From an uncultured Prevotellaceae bacterium (GTDB lineage: Bacteria > Bacteroidota > Bacteroidia > Bacteroidales > Bacteroidaceae): a stretch of 64,000 nt of DNA. A program made the position numbers and the translations under genes. Location: positions 1 through 64,000 of the forward strand of contig CADCIB010000010.1 of NCBI GenBank assembly GCA_902801375.1. Reading direction: 5' to 3'. Of this stretch, positions 17,914 to 26,555 are shown one piece after another. The notes beneath the pieces are model-generated. The model saw only the letters and a list, made by a program, of their open reading frames with translations. It did not search any database and was not told where the DNA came from. The number at the start of each line of letters is the position of its first letter. Position 1 is the stretch's first letter.

Positions 17914-18423
17914 ATGAAAGAGATAACAATCAAGAATGCCGACCTGGTCAAGGCTGCCGAGGAGGGCATGGATGACTTCCTGCAGGTGTTCATTGATGCC
18001 ATCAACAACAGCATCGGTGGCGAGCTGAACGGAGCGACGATGGCCGAACTCAACAGCGAGCAAATCACGCTGATGGGCTATGCCATTCTGCGCGACGAAG
18101 TGATGGACGGAGGGTTTATCCAGTTGATACACAACGGTTATGGCCCCTTCTTCTTCCAGAATCCTTTCCGCAAGGCGATGCGTCTGTGGGGCATCGATGA
18201 GCTGGCAACGCTCATGAACAAGGTGAACAGCCAATACAGCAAGAACCGCCAGGAACTTGAGCGTGACTGCGACGACGAGACGTTCATGGCCCTATATGAA
18301 CAGTACCCGAAATACGACGACTTCGACGACGAGTTTGTGGAGAACGAAGAGCGGTGGACGGCGCAGGTGGCCTATTATGTGGACGAGCATATCGAGAACT
18401 TTGCAAAAATCGTGGATCAATGA
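17914..18423 (+). CDS. DMP19-like protein (DUF4375)
   Basis: A 169-residue acidic cytoplasmic protein beginning [18 protein letters not shown]. The run [21 protein letters not shown] followed by [21 protein letters not shown] fits the DMP19/DUF4375 family. The Neisseria member DMP19 is an acidic DNA mimic that binds a transcription factor; whether this protein does so is unknown. Its Asp/Glu-rich C-terminus ([20 protein letters not shown]) is in keeping with that idea. The ATG at 17914 is the only start downstream of the promoter that keeps the whole domain. It overlaps smpB as ATGA and heads the smpB-map-tsaD-pncC operon. Confidence 0.8.
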   Translation: MKEITIKNADLVKAAEEGMDDFLQVFIDAINNSIGGELNGATMAELNSEQITLMGYAILRDEVMDGGFIQLIHNGYGPFFFQNPFRKAMRLWGIDELATLMNKVNSQYSKNRQELERDCDDETFMALYEQYPKYDDFDDEFVENEERWTAQVAYYVDEHIENFAKIVDQ

Positions 18424-18899
18424 ATAAGGAACAAGAGCTGCTCAGGAAGAAAAGTCCCGTGAACATCAAGAACCGGAAGGCCTCGTTTGAGTATTACTTC
18501 GTTGAGACCTTCACGGCAGGCATCGTGCTGACCGGTACGGAAATCAAGAGCATCCGGTTGGGCAAAGCATCGCTCGTCGACACCTATTGCACCGTCATCA
18601 ACGGCGAAATGTGGGTGAAGGGCATGAGCATCAGCCCCTACTTCTATGGTTCGTACAACAACCACGTGATGAAGCGCGACCGCAAGCTTCTACTGACTCG
18701 TCGCGAGATACAGCGCCTGCAGGATGCCACCAAGCAACCGGGCTACACCATCGTGCCCGTGCTGGTGTTCATCGACGACAAGGGACGCGCCAAGATGGAC
18801 ATTGCCTTGTGTCGGGGTAAGAAGCAGTACGACAAGCGTCTGTCGCTGAAGGAAAAGGAAGACAAGCGCGAAATGGACCGCGCATTCAAGAGATTCTAA
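18420..18899 (+). CDS. smpB: SsrA-binding protein SmpB
   Basis: A 159-residue OB-fold protein that binds tmRNA and brings it to stalled ribosomes for trans-translation. Family motifs are clear: [51 protein letters not shown] and the C-terminal [19 protein letters not shown] tail that reaches the decoding centre. I use the ATG at 18420, overlapping the DMP19-like stop as ATGA; a longer reading frame upstream would lie inside that gene. No tmRNA gene is seen in the window. Confidence 0.96.
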   Translation: MNKEQELLRKKSPVNIKNRKASFEYYFVETFTAGIVLTGTEIKSIRLGKASLVDTYCTVINGEMWVKGMSISPYFYGSYNNHVMKRDRKLLLTRREIQRLQDATKQPGYTIVPVLVFIDDKGRAKMDIALCRGKKQYDKRLSLKEKEDKREMDRAFKRF

Positions 18900-18931
18900 G
18901 CATTTGAATACTGGAAATTGACTATTGGAAT

Positions 18932-19786
18932 ATGAAGAAGAAAAGATGGCATCTGGCTCCAGGATGTGAAATCACTGAGCTCGACAAACGGGTGATGTAC
19001 TGGGAACATAAGGGAAAGGAAGTGCCCACGCGCGAACTCATCAAGACTCCCGAGCAGATAGCCGGCATACGCAAGGCAGGTGTGCTCAACACTGCCGTGC
19101 TCGACGAAGTGGCCCGACAGATACACGGGGGCATGAGTACGCTGGAAATCGACGAAATCGTCTATAAATTCACCACCGAGCATGGGGGCATTCCCGCACC
19201 CCTCAACTACGAGGGCTTCCCCAAGAGTGTCTGTACGAGCATCAACGAGGTGGTGTGTCACGGCATTCCCAAAGCCGAAGACATCCTTGAGGAGGGCGAC
19301 ATCATCAACGTGGATTGCACCACCATTCTCGACGGCTATTTTGCCGATGCCTCGCGCATGTTCATCATCGGAAAGACCACTCCCGAGAAGGAACAGCTCG
19401 TGCGTGTGGCCAAGGAATGCCTGGAGATAGGCATGCAGGCAGCCAAGCCCTATTGCTTTGTGGGCGACATCGGCAACGCTATCGACAAGCACGCCCGCAA
19501 ATATCACTACGGCATCGTGCGCGACCTTTGCGGACATGGAGTGGGGAATGCCTTCCACGAAGAACCCGACGTGGTGCACTACGGCAAGAAGGGGACGGGC
19601 ATGTTGCTGGTTCCCGGCATGGTGTTTACCATCGAGCCAATGGTGAACATGGGCACCTGGCGCGTGTATGTAGATGCCGACGACCCGTACGGATGGGAGG
19701 TCATCTCTGAAGACGAGCTGCCTAGCGCACAATGGGAGCACACGCTGCTGATGACTGAAGAAGGCGTGGAGATACTGACGTATTAG
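18932..19786 (+). CDS. map: Type I methionine aminopeptidase
   Basis: A 284-residue metalloprotease that removes the initiator Met from new proteins. Metal ligands are visible: Asp in VDCTTILDGYFADASRMF (two Asp), His in GHGVGNAFHEEP, Glu in MVFTIEPM and Glu in EDELPSAQWEHTLLM/TEEGVEI. The first 40 residues (KKKRWHLAPGCEITELDKRVMYW) precede the catalytic domain and form an extension not found in the shortest type I enzymes; I see no Cys-rich motif in it. It lies 32 bp after smpB. Grouping with tsaD and smpB ties it to translation and nascent-protein processing. Confidence 0.95.
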   Translation: MKKKRWHLAPGCEITELDKRVMYWEHKGKEVPTRELIKTPEQIAGIRKAGVLNTAVLDEVARQIHGGMSTLEIDEIVYKFTTEHGGIPAPLNYEGFPKSVCTSINEVVCHGIPKAEDILEEGDIINVDCTTILDGYFADASRMFIIGKTTPEKEQLVRVAKECLEIGMQAAKPYCFVGDIGNAIDKHARKYHYGIVRDLCGHGVGNAFHEEPDVVHYGKKGTGMLLVPGMVFTIEPMVNMGTWRVYVDADDPYGWEVISEDELPSAQWEHTLLMTEEGVEILTY

Positions 19787-19802
19787 TGCATAGTTCATAG
19801 AT

Positions 19803-19810
19803 GGAGGTGA
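19803..19810 (+). promoter_or_regulatory. Shine-Dalgarno-like site of tsaD
   Basis: GGAGGTGA lies just upstream of the ATG at 19813. Such sites are uncommon in Bacteroidota, and this one helps choose the shorter start over the ATG at 19801, which would bury the site inside the coding sequence. Confidence 0.45.
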
Positions 19811-19812
19811 AA

Positions 19813-20841
19813 ATGGAGAAGAATGTATATATATTGGCCATTGAGAGCAGCTGCGACGATACGTCGGCAGCAGTCTTGCGCGACGGCGTGCTGCTGAGCA
19901 ACGTCACGGCTTCGCAAGATGTGCACAAGGCATACGGGGGCGTGGTGCCGGAATTGGCTTCGCGTGCCCATCAGCAGAATGTCGTCCCTGTGGTCGACCA
20001 AGCCCTGAAGCGTGCTGGCGTGGAGAAAGAGCAGCTCAGCGCCATCGCTTTCACACGCGGTCCCGGACTCATGGGGTCGCTGCTCGTGGGGGTCAGCTTT
20101 GCCAAGGGAATGGCCCGCGCCTTGGGCATTCCGCTCATCGACGTCAACCACCTGCAAGGCCATGTGATGGCACACTTCATCAAGGAGAGCGACGACGACC
20201 AGTCGGCACCGCCCCTGCCGTTCCTCTGCCTCTTGGTGAGCGGTGGCAACTCGCAGATCGTGAAAGTCAATGCCTACAACGATATGGAGGTGTTGGGACA
20301 GACCATCGACGATGCTGCGGGAGAGGCCATCGATAAATGTGCAAAGGTCATGGGGCTGGGCTATCCCGGAGGTCCCATCATCGACCGCCTCGCCCGTCAG
20401 GGCAATCCGCATGCCTACCAGTTCTCCGAGCCCCACATACCAGGGCTCGACTACAGCTTCAGTGGGTTGAAGACGAGTTTCCTCTACAACCTTCGCGACT
20501 GGATGAAAGACGAGCCCGACTTCATCGATCAGCACAAGGAAGACATCTGTGCCAGTCTGGAATACACCATCGTAGACATCCTGATGAAGAAGCTGAAGCT
20601 GGCTGCCAAGCAGACAGGCATCAAGCATGTGGCTGTAGCAGGCGGCGTGTCGGCCAACACCGGGCTCCGCAACGCCTTCCACGACTACGCCCGCAGGTTC
20701 GGATGGGAAGTCTACATTCCGAAGTTCAGCTACACCACCGACAATGCCGCCATGATAGGCATCACCGGCTACTATAAGTATCTGAACAAGGAGTTTTGTC
20801 CGATCGGTGCGCCGGCTTTCGCCAAGGTGACGTTTGAGTGA
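19813..20841 (+). CDS. tsaD: tRNA threonylcarbamoyltransferase TsaD
   Basis: A 342-residue ASKHA-fold enzyme that transfers threonylcarbamoyl from TC-AMP to A37 of ANN-decoding tRNAs. The N-terminus ILAIESSCDDTSAAVL is the family signature. NHLQGHVMAHF supplies the two metal-binding His, LLVSGGNSQIVKV is the phosphate-binding loop, and GVSANTGLRNAF and SYTTDNAAMIGI complete the site. The partner enzyme that makes TC-AMP is encoded by the YrdC/Sua5-type gene at 41622-42191. Start choice is supported by the GGAGGTGA site. Confidence 0.96.
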   Translation: MEKNVYILAIESSCDDTSAAVLRDGVLLSNVTASQDVHKAYGGVVPELASRAHQQNVVPVVDQALKRAGVEKEQLSAIAFTRGPGLMGSLLVGVSFAKGMARALGIPLIDVNHLQGHVMAHFIKESDDDQSAPPLPFLCLLVSGGNSQIVKVNAYNDMEVLGQTIDDAAGEAIDKCAKVMGLGYPGGPIIDRLARQGNPHAYQFSEPHIPGLDYSFSGLKTSFLYNLRDWMKDEPDFIDQHKEDICASLEYTIVDILMKKLKLAAKQTGIKHVAVAGGVSANTGLRNAFHDYARRFGWEVYIPKFSYTTDNAAMIGITGYYKYLNKEFCPIGAPAFAKVTFE

Positions 20842-20863
20842 TTATTGATAAAAAAGATAGAGT

Positions 20864-21376
20864 ATGGAATTTGAAAACAGAATCATCAGCAGGGAAGTCA
20901 ACCGTCTGCTCTATGAAAGCAAGCTGACGCTGGGCACAGCCGAGAGTTGCACAGGTGGAAGGATTGCCGAAGCTGTCATCGCCACACCTGGCGCATCGAA
21001 CTATTTCAAGGGAAGCATCATTTCCTATGTCGACGAAATCAAGGAGTCGCTCTTGGGCGTAGACCATCAGCTACTGGAAGAGAAAACCGCCGTTTGCGAG
21101 GAGGTTGCCGTGCAGATGGTGGAAGGTGCCTGCAAGACGCTCAATGTGGATTTTGCCATAGCTGCCACAGGCGTCGCAGGACCTGGAGGCGGAACGAAAG
21201 ACAACCCCGTGGGCACCATCTGGCTTGCCTGTGGGAAGCCGGGCGACACCGTGACGCAGAAACTCACAGAAGACGACGGTCGCGACCTGAACATCGCTCA
21301 CGCCACCAACAAGGCCATGCAGATGTTCTTCGATTATCTCATCGAGCGTGTACAGACCGAGGAAGAAGAAGCGTGA
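20864..21376 (+). CDS. pncC: CinA C-terminal domain amidohydrolase (PncC-like)
   Basis: A 170-residue stand-alone CinA C-terminal domain. The motifs TLGTAESCTGGRIAEAV, GSIISYVDEIKESLLGV, AATGVAGPGGGTKDNPVG and the end NKAMQMFFDYLI are typical. Such proteins deamidate nicotinamide mononucleotide to nicotinate mononucleotide in NAD recycling. It follows tsaD by 22 bp and ends 5 bp before the stop of the convergent mltG gene, so the two transcripts meet tail to tail with little room for separate terminators. Confidence 0.9.
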   Translation: MEFENRIISREVNRLLYESKLTLGTAESCTGGRIAEAVIATPGASNYFKGSIISYVDEIKESLLGVDHQLLEEKTAVCEEVAVQMVEGACKTLNVDFAIAATGVAGPGGGTKDNPVGTIWLACGKPGDTVTQKLTEDDGRDLNIAHATNKAMQMFFDYLIERVQTEEEEA

Positions 21377-21381
21377 CAATC

Positions 21382-22419
21382 CTACCGGATGCCGCGCTTG
21401 TTCAAGGCATCCGAGTATTTAGCGGCATTCACGAGGTGTTCCGCGTAAGTGCGGGCGAAATTGTGGGTGCCGCTGAAGTCTTCTTTGGCACACATATAGA
21501 GATAGTCGTGTTTCGTGTAGTTCAGCACGGCATCGATGCCTGCCACCGTTGGGATGCGGATAGGTCCGGGAGGCAAGCCCGTGTTCCGGTACGTGTTGTA
21601 AGGACTGTCCACGCGCAGCATCTTCTCATAGATACGTTTTGCCGCGAAGTCTTTCGTTGCAAATTTCACCGTGGGGTCGGCCTGCAAGGGCATGTCCATC
21701 TTCAGGCGGTTGTAGTACATACCCGCAATCATCGGCTTCTCGCCATCGTCGTTCGACTCTTCGTCCACGATGCTGGCCAGCGTGATTACCTGCTCTTGCG
21801 AGAAGCCCATTGCCGATGCTTTCTGCCGTCGGTCCTTGTTCCAGAACGTGTCGCATTCCTTTTTCATCCGTTCCAGGAAGTTGTCCAATGTTGTGTTCCA
21901 GTAGACGTCATATGTGTTGGGGATGAACATGCAAGCGATGGTCAGCGTGTCGTAGCCATATTTCTCGCACACCGTCTCGTCCATCAGTGCGTTGGCTATC
22001 TCCGTGCTGTCGATCATCAGTTTCTCGCCCAACACCGCTGCCAAGCGATCCATCGTGCGCACTGACGGGATGGTCAGGTTGAGAGGCGTCTGCATGCCAT
22101 TCTTCATTTTCCGGAACAGCTTGAGCGCACCGTCGCCAGTACCTACCTCATAGCGCCCTGTGCGGATGTTATCGGGATAGGAACTGTGGCGTGCCAGCGT
22201 CTGGAACCCGCTGCTGCCATGCGCATTGGCAATGGCTTTCACCTTCGTGAACACCGAGTCGATATTGTCGTCGTCATCGATGCAGACATATACCGTGTCG
22301 CCTTCCTTGCTCAGCGATGAGAACATGTAGTACCAAGTGATTCCAGCGATGGCCAAAAGGCAGACCACAACGGGAAGAAGCCATATCTTGCCCTTATTGT
22401 TTTTCGTTTTCTGATTCAT
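21382..22419 (-). CDS. mltG: Endolytic peptidoglycan transglycosylase MltG
   Basis: A 345-residue inner-membrane lytic transglycosylase (YceG family) that cuts nascent glycan strands. It has one membrane segment (WLLPVVVCLLAIAGITWYYMF, about 13-33). The catalytic Glu lies in LASIVDEESN, and ADPTVKFA, SPYNTYRNTGLPPGPI and YLYMCAKEDFSGTHNFARTYAEH are conserved family segments. The length agrees with the family. A TACTTTTG -7 box precedes it. Together with the GT51 enzymes in this window it suggests that cell-wall genes are frequent here but scattered. Confidence 0.95.
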   Translation of the reverse strand: MNQKTKNNKGKIWLLPVVVCLLAIAGITWYYMFSSLSKEGDTVYVCIDDDDNIDSVFTKVKAIANAHGSSGFQTLARHSSYPDNIRTGRYEVGTGDGALKLFRKMKNGMQTPLNLTIPSVRTMDRLAAVLGEKLMIDSTEIANALMDETVCEKYGYDTLTIACMFIPNTYDVYWNTTLDNFLERMKKECDTFWNKDRRQKASAMGFSQEQVITLASIVDEESNDDGEKPMIAGMYYNRLKMDMPLQADPTVKFATKDFAAKRIYEKMLRVDSPYNTYRNTGLPPGPIRIPTVAGIDAVLNYTKHDYLYMCAKEDFSGTHNFARTYAEHLVNAAKYSDALNKRGIR

Positions 22420-22439
22420 GATATTTCAATTTGAGGATG

Positions 22440-22447
22440 CAAAAGTA
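22440..22447 (-). promoter_or_regulatory. -7 promoter box of mltG
   Basis: TACTTTTG on the minus strand matches TAnnTTTG and ends 20 nt before the mltG start. The -33 region is weak. Confidence 0.5.
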
Positions 22448-22505
22448 CGAATTATATTAGAAACACGCACAGCTTTTAACGATTTAGTTTCTAATTTTTA
22501 TTTCT

Positions 22506-23717
22506 TTAATCTTTCACAGTCTTGTGTTTCATGTAGCGATACGCCAGCAAGCAGGTACTGCCAATGGCCAGATAGAGCGTCAGGAGCTGCGCCCCATTCA
22601 GTTCCACGTTGTCAATCGTGGCCCCTGGTAGGGCAGCAAACCACGTCACACAGTCATTCATGAAATCTGCCGTCAGCGCCAGCGGCACGACTATCAGGCG
22701 AGCCACAGCTGCAAACTTCAAGAACAGGATGAGCAACACCGACAGGTTGACTATAACCCAGGCACAAGGAACGACCACCATGCTGGAAAAGACAGAGTAG
22801 ACGGCAACATAGCCGAAGTGGTAGGCAATGAGCGGGGCAACGCCAATCTGTGCCGCCATCGACACGCACACCATCGACCACAACGCCTTGACGATGCGGT
22901 TGGAAGGTTCAGAAACAATCGAATAGAACGTCTTGAAGTTCAAGATAATGCTGATGACAGCGGCAAACGAAAACTCGAATCCGATGTTGTAGATGTCTGT
23001 CGGACAAAACATTAACATCATAAAAGCTGTCGTCCCAATCACGTTCAGGCTGACCCTGTCGCGGCATTGCAGGCTCATCACTTCGTAGAGGCTCACCATC
23101 GTCGCAGCACGGACTGCAGAAGGAGGCATGCCCACCAGCAGCACATAACACCAGATGGCGGCGATGAGCAACGATTCGCCAAAAAGATGCCACCGGGAGA
23201 GTGACGACGGACGCCTTCGGGGAACCAGCAGCTTGAAGAAGAAAAACACGATGCCGATGTGCAGTCCGCTCAGCGCCAGCACATGAGCCGCGCCACTGGT
23301 GGCATAGTCGGCGCGCAGATCGCGCTCAATCAAGCGTTTCTCGCCCATCGACATTGCCACCACCACGCTCCCTTCATCCACCGCACCGTCCTCGGCAAAC
23401 AAGTTGTTCATGCGCTCCACGATGGCTTCGCGCAGTTGATTACTTGGCTTTTCAGACTGCCTGGCAGAAGCGTTTCCTTTGTCCATCGACATCCGTCCTC
23501 CACCGATGCAGAAAACCGTCAGCATCAGCATCAAGGACTGAAGCCACGCCCGGCGATGAAACGCTGCCGCACACACCAACGAAGCGACTGCCGACAAGCA
23601 CCAAAACAGCAACGGGAGGGTAGGGGATGCCACCCTTCCTGCCGCGATGCCCACAGCGAACAACACCGCAACCACCATCATCGGATAACGCTTCAACAGG
23701 TTTTCCACTTCTTTCAC
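22506..23717 (-). CDS. ComEC/Rec2 membrane core, lacking hydrolase domain
   Basis: A 403-residue polytopic protein with about ten membrane segments and the ComEC competence motif HVLALSGLHIGI. In ComEC this channel domain moves single-stranded DNA across the inner membrane during transformation. Full ComEC proteins are about 700 residues or more, with an N-terminal OB domain and a C-terminal metallo-beta-lactamase domain; this one has at most a small remnant of the first and no trace of the second. The chosen GTG start keeps a RYP segment that in my recollection is typical near the family N-terminus. An ATG 12 codons on (23681) is the alternative and would give a normal leader. Confidence 0.8.
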   Translation of the reverse strand: MKEVENLLKRYPMMVVAVLFAVGIAAGRVASPTLPLLFWCLSAVASLVCAAAFHRRAWLQSLMLMLTVFCIGGGRMSMDKGNASARQSEKPSNQLREAIVERMNNLFAEDGAVDEGSVVVAMSMGEKRLIERDLRADYATSGAAHVLALSGLHIGIVFFFFKLLVPRRRPSSLSRWHLFGESLLIAAIWCYVLLVGMPPSAVRAATMVSLYEVMSLQCRDRVSLNVIGTTAFMMLMFCPTDIYNIGFEFSFAAVISIILNFKTFYSIVSEPSNRIVKALWSMVCVSMAAQIGVAPLIAYHFGYVAVYSVFSSMVVVPCAWVIVNLSVLLILFLKFAAVARLIVVPLALTADFMNDCVTWFAALPGATIDNVELNGAQLLTLYLAIGSTCLLAYRYMKHKTVKD

Positions 23718-23721
23718 ACCG

Positions 23722-23752
23722 CAAAGATACAGCCTTTTTGCGAACTATCCAA
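23722..23752 (-). promoter_or_regulatory. Promoter abutting the comEC-like start
   Basis: On the minus strand TATCTTTG (23722-23729) with TTG (23750-23752) 20 bp upstream. The -7 box ends 4 nt before the GTG start, predicting a leaderless mRNA unless the internal ATG at 23681 is used. Confidence 0.6.
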
Positions 23753-23875
23753 CATTTTTCCGGAAATCATCTCTTTTTCTTCTTCAACAGAGATAAATTC
23801 CTAATAACTGCGTTGATGAATGCAAAAAATATTGAAATATTCATGCGATATGCACCGCGTTTATATAATAATGTG

Positions 23876-23883
23876 TAACTTTG
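23876..23883 (+). promoter_or_regulatory. -7 promoter box of pgk
   Basis: TAACTTTG matches TAnnTTTG, with a leader of about 40 nt to the pgk ATG. No convincing -33 box is present at the expected position. Confidence 0.55.
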
Positions 23884-23928
23884 CAAGATGTAAAGAAGAA
23901 ATATCAATTTACTAAAAACATAAGAATT

Positions 23929-25173
23929 ATGACAATCAAAGATTTTAATTTTGCTGGCAAGAAAGCCATTGTGAGAGTAGACTTCAACGTACCCCTCGAC
24001 GAGAACGGACAAGTGACTGACGACACGCGTATCCGTGGTGCGCTGCCCACCCTGAAGAAAATCCTCGACGACGGCGGTGCCGTGATCATGATGAGCCACA
24101 TGGGCAAGCCCAAAGGCAAGGTGAACCCGAAACTCTCGTTGAGCCAGATTGTGAAGCCCGTAGGCGAAGCCCTGGGCGTGGAGGTGAAGTTCGCTCCCGA
24201 CTGCGCCAATGCTTCCGCTGAAGCTGATGCCCTGAAAGCCGGCGAGGCGCTGCTCCTGGAGAACCTGCGCTTCTATCCCGAAGAGGAAGGCAAGCCCGTG
24301 GGTGTGGAGAAAGGCACTCCCGAGTACGACGAGGCAAAGAAGGTCATGAAGGTCAGCCAGAAGGAGTTTGCCAGGAAGTTGGCCTCCTACGCCGACGTCT
24401 ATGTGATGGACGCTTTCGGAACTGCCCACCGCAAGCACGCCTCGACAGCAGTCATCGACGAGTTTTTCAGCAAGGACTGCCGCATGCTTGGCTTCCTCAT
24501 GGAGAAGGAGGTGCAGGCTGTGGACAATATCCTGAGCAATATCCGTCGTCCGTTCACCGCCATTATGGGTGGCTCGAAGGTTTCGACGAAGATTGGCATC
24601 ATTGAGAACCTGCTGGGCAAGGTGGACAACCTCATCCTCTGCGGTGGCATGACCTATACGTTTGCCAAGGCACAGGGTGGTGAGATTGGCAACTCCATCG
24701 TGGAGATGGACAAACTCGACGTGGCGCTCGACGTCATCAAGAAGGCCAAGGAGAACGGCGTGAACCTCGTGCTCGGTTCCGACTGCATTGCTGCCGACAA
24801 GTTCGCCAACGATGCCAATACGCAGGTGGTGCCTGCCAATGCCATTCCCGAAGGATGGGAGGGCTTGGATGCCGGCCCCGAGACACGCAAGGCTTTTGCC
24901 GCAGCCATCGAGGGCGCAAAGACCATTCTGTGGAACGGACCGGCTGGAGTGTTTGAGTTCGACAACTTCATCGGTGGTTCGAAAGCCATTGCCGAGAGCA
25001 TTGCCAAGGCTACGGCCAACGGTGCCTTTTCGCTCATCGGCGGAGGCGACTCTGTGGCTTGCATCAACAAGTTCGGTATGGCCGACCAGGTGAGCTACAT
25101 CTCCACCGGCGGTGGTGCGTTGCTTGAAGCCATCGAGGGCAAGGAACTGCCTGGCGTGGCCGCCATCAAGTAA
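23929..25173 (+). CDS. pgk: Phosphoglycerate kinase
   Basis: A 414-residue glycolytic enzyme that transfers phosphate from 1,3-bisphosphoglycerate to ADP. The N-terminal domain has [19 protein letters not shown] and [14 protein letters not shown]; the C-terminal nucleotide domain has [28 protein letters not shown] and the end [16 protein letters not shown] followed by [19 protein letters not shown]. All expected motifs are present and the length is normal. The ATG at 23929 is chosen over an upstream TTG because it lies downstream of the promoter with a suitable leader. The T9SS plug gene begins 10 bp after its stop. Confidence 0.97.
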   Translation: MTIKDFNFAGKKAIVRVDFNVPLDENGQVTDDTRIRGALPTLKKILDDGGAVIMMSHMGKPKGKVNPKLSLSQIVKPVGEALGVEVKFAPDCANASAEADALKAGEALLLENLRFYPEEEGKPVGVEKGTPEYDEAKKVMKVSQKEFARKLASYADVYVMDAFGTAHRKHASTAVIDEFFSKDCRMLGFLMEKEVQAVDNILSNIRRPFTAIMGGSKVSTKIGIIENLLGKVDNLILCGGMTYTFAKAQGGEIGNSIVEMDKLDVALDVIKKAKENGVNLVLGSDCIAADKFANDANTQVVPANAIPEGWEGLDAGPETRKAFAAAIEGAKTILWNGPAGVFEFDNFIGGSKAIAESIAKATANGAFSLIGGGDSVACINKFGMADQVSYISTGGGALLEAIEGKELPGVAAIK

Positions 25174-25183
25174 TCGTTTCTTT

Positions 25184-26422
25184 ATGAGAAATCGCTTGTT
25201 GCATCTGTTGCTGATGCTCCCCATTGTGGGCTTTTCCCAGCGGCACGAGTTGTTCAGTCCCGACATCGCCTCGCTACAGGTGGTGGCGGGCAACCGTTGG
25301 CTGGACATTCCCCTGATTCAGCTTGGCGGAAACGAGGCCATTCACATCGGTTTCGATGACCTGACCCACGAGTATCGCCGCTACACCTACCGCATTGAAC
25401 ATTGCGAAGCCGACTGGACTGTGACAGAAGGACTGTTCACCAGCGACTTCGTCAGTGGCTTTGCCGAGGGTAACACCATCGACGACATCGAGGAGTCGCT
25501 CAACACGAACGTGCTCTTCACGCACTACAGCCTGCAGATTCCCAACCGACGCTGCCGACTGACCATGAGCGGCAACTACCGGCTCACCGTGCTTGACGAG
25601 AACAACGACGATGAGCCGGTGCTATCTGCCTGCTTCATGGTGTGCGACGGGGCTGCTACGGTGAGCCTCTTGGCTACTTCGAACACCGACATCGACGTGA
25701 ACCACCGCCATCAGCAGGTGGAGATGCGCGTGGGCTTTGGAAACCTGAAAGTGGTGAACCCGCAGGAGCAGATCAAGACAGTGGTGATGCAGAACGGGCG
25801 CTGGGACAACGCACGTATCAATGTCCGTCACCAGTATACCACGATGAGTGGATTGGAATGGAACCACAACCGCGACTTGATCTTCACGGCAGGCAACGAA
25901 TACCGAAAGTTTGAGGTGCTCGACGTGGACCGTCCCTCGATGGGCATCGACCGCATGCGGTGGGACGGTGAGTATGTGAATGCCTACCTCTTCGTCGACG
26001 AGCCACGCCGCAACTACGTCTACGACGAGGATGCCAACGGCGCCTTCTACATCCGCAACAGCGACAACTACGAGAACGACCGCCTTTCCGACTATGTACT
26101 TGTGCACTACACGCTGAAATGCGATGCTCCCGTCGACGGGCGTGTCTTCCTCAACGGTGCGTGGACCTACGACCGCTTCGAGCCAGAGTATGAACTGGAA
26201 TACAACGAAGAGCTGCGTCAGTATGAGGCTGTTGTCTTGCAAAAACTGGGGTACTATTCCTATCAGTACCTCATGGTAGACCGTCAGGGCGTTGTCCGAA
26301 CAATGCCCACCGAGGGTGACTTCTATGAGACGGAGAACAGCTATCAGGCTTTGGTCTACTATCGCGGACAGGGCGACAGGGCCGACCGATTGGTGGGCTA
26401 TCAGAACATCCGGACGAGGTGA
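25184..26422 (+). CDS. Type IX secretion system plug protein (DUF5103)
   Basis: A 412-residue exported protein with a signal peptide (RNRLLHLLLMLPIVGFSQ). The mature N-terminus (LQVVAGNRWLDIPLIQLGGNEAIHIGFDDL, then YRYRIEHCEADW-like sequence) matches the DUF5103 family, named for the Plug subunit that closes the SprA translocon of the type IX secretion system. The rest is beta-rich. No other T9SS gene is in the window; porV, sprA and others must be elsewhere if a system exists. It starts 10 bp after pgk and probably shares its transcript. The ATG at 25184 is the only start giving the signal peptide. Confidence 0.8.
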   Translation: MRNRLLHLLLMLPIVGFSQRHELFSPDIASLQVVAGNRWLDIPLIQLGGNEAIHIGFDDLTHEYRRYTYRIEHCEADWTVTEGLFTSDFVSGFAEGNTIDDIEESLNTNVLFTHYSLQIPNRRCRLTMSGNYRLTVLDENNDDEPVLSACFMVCDGAATVSLLATSNTDIDVNHRHQQVEMRVGFGNLKVVNPQEQIKTVVMQNGRWDNARINVRHQYTTMSGLEWNHNRDLIFTAGNEYRKFEVLDVDRPSMGIDRMRWDGEYVNAYLFVDEPRRNYVYDEDANGAFYIRNSDNYENDRLSDYVLVHYTLKCDAPVDGRVFLNGAWTYDRFEPEYELEYNEELRQYEAVVLQKLGYYSYQYLMVDRQGVVRTMPTEGDFYETENSYQALVYYRGQGDRADRLVGYQNIRTR

Positions 26423-26490
26423 TGAGGGTGTTTTAAGAATTCTGCCTAAACGCGGATAGCATTGGCATTTTTCCAATTGGTACAAAACAA

Positions 26491-26532
26491 AACAACGGAT
26501 TGCAGTTGAAAAAGGCGCTGCAGTCCGTTGTT
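26491..26532. terminator. Bidirectional terminator between DUF5103 gene and proS
   Basis: Inverted repeat AACAACGGATTGCAG (26491-26505) and CTGCAGTCCGTTGTT (26518-26532), 12-nt loop, one mismatched pair. It is followed by TTTTCT on the plus strand and TTTGTTTTG on the minus strand. Confidence 0.75.
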
Positions 26533-26555
26533 TTCTATGCTGTAAATCCTCTTGC

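Noticed and set aside
23767-25308. A long 513-codon frame on the minus strand opposite pgk.
   Set aside because: It is the shadow of pgk on the other strand; pgk has every family motif, and the shadow protein resembles nothing.
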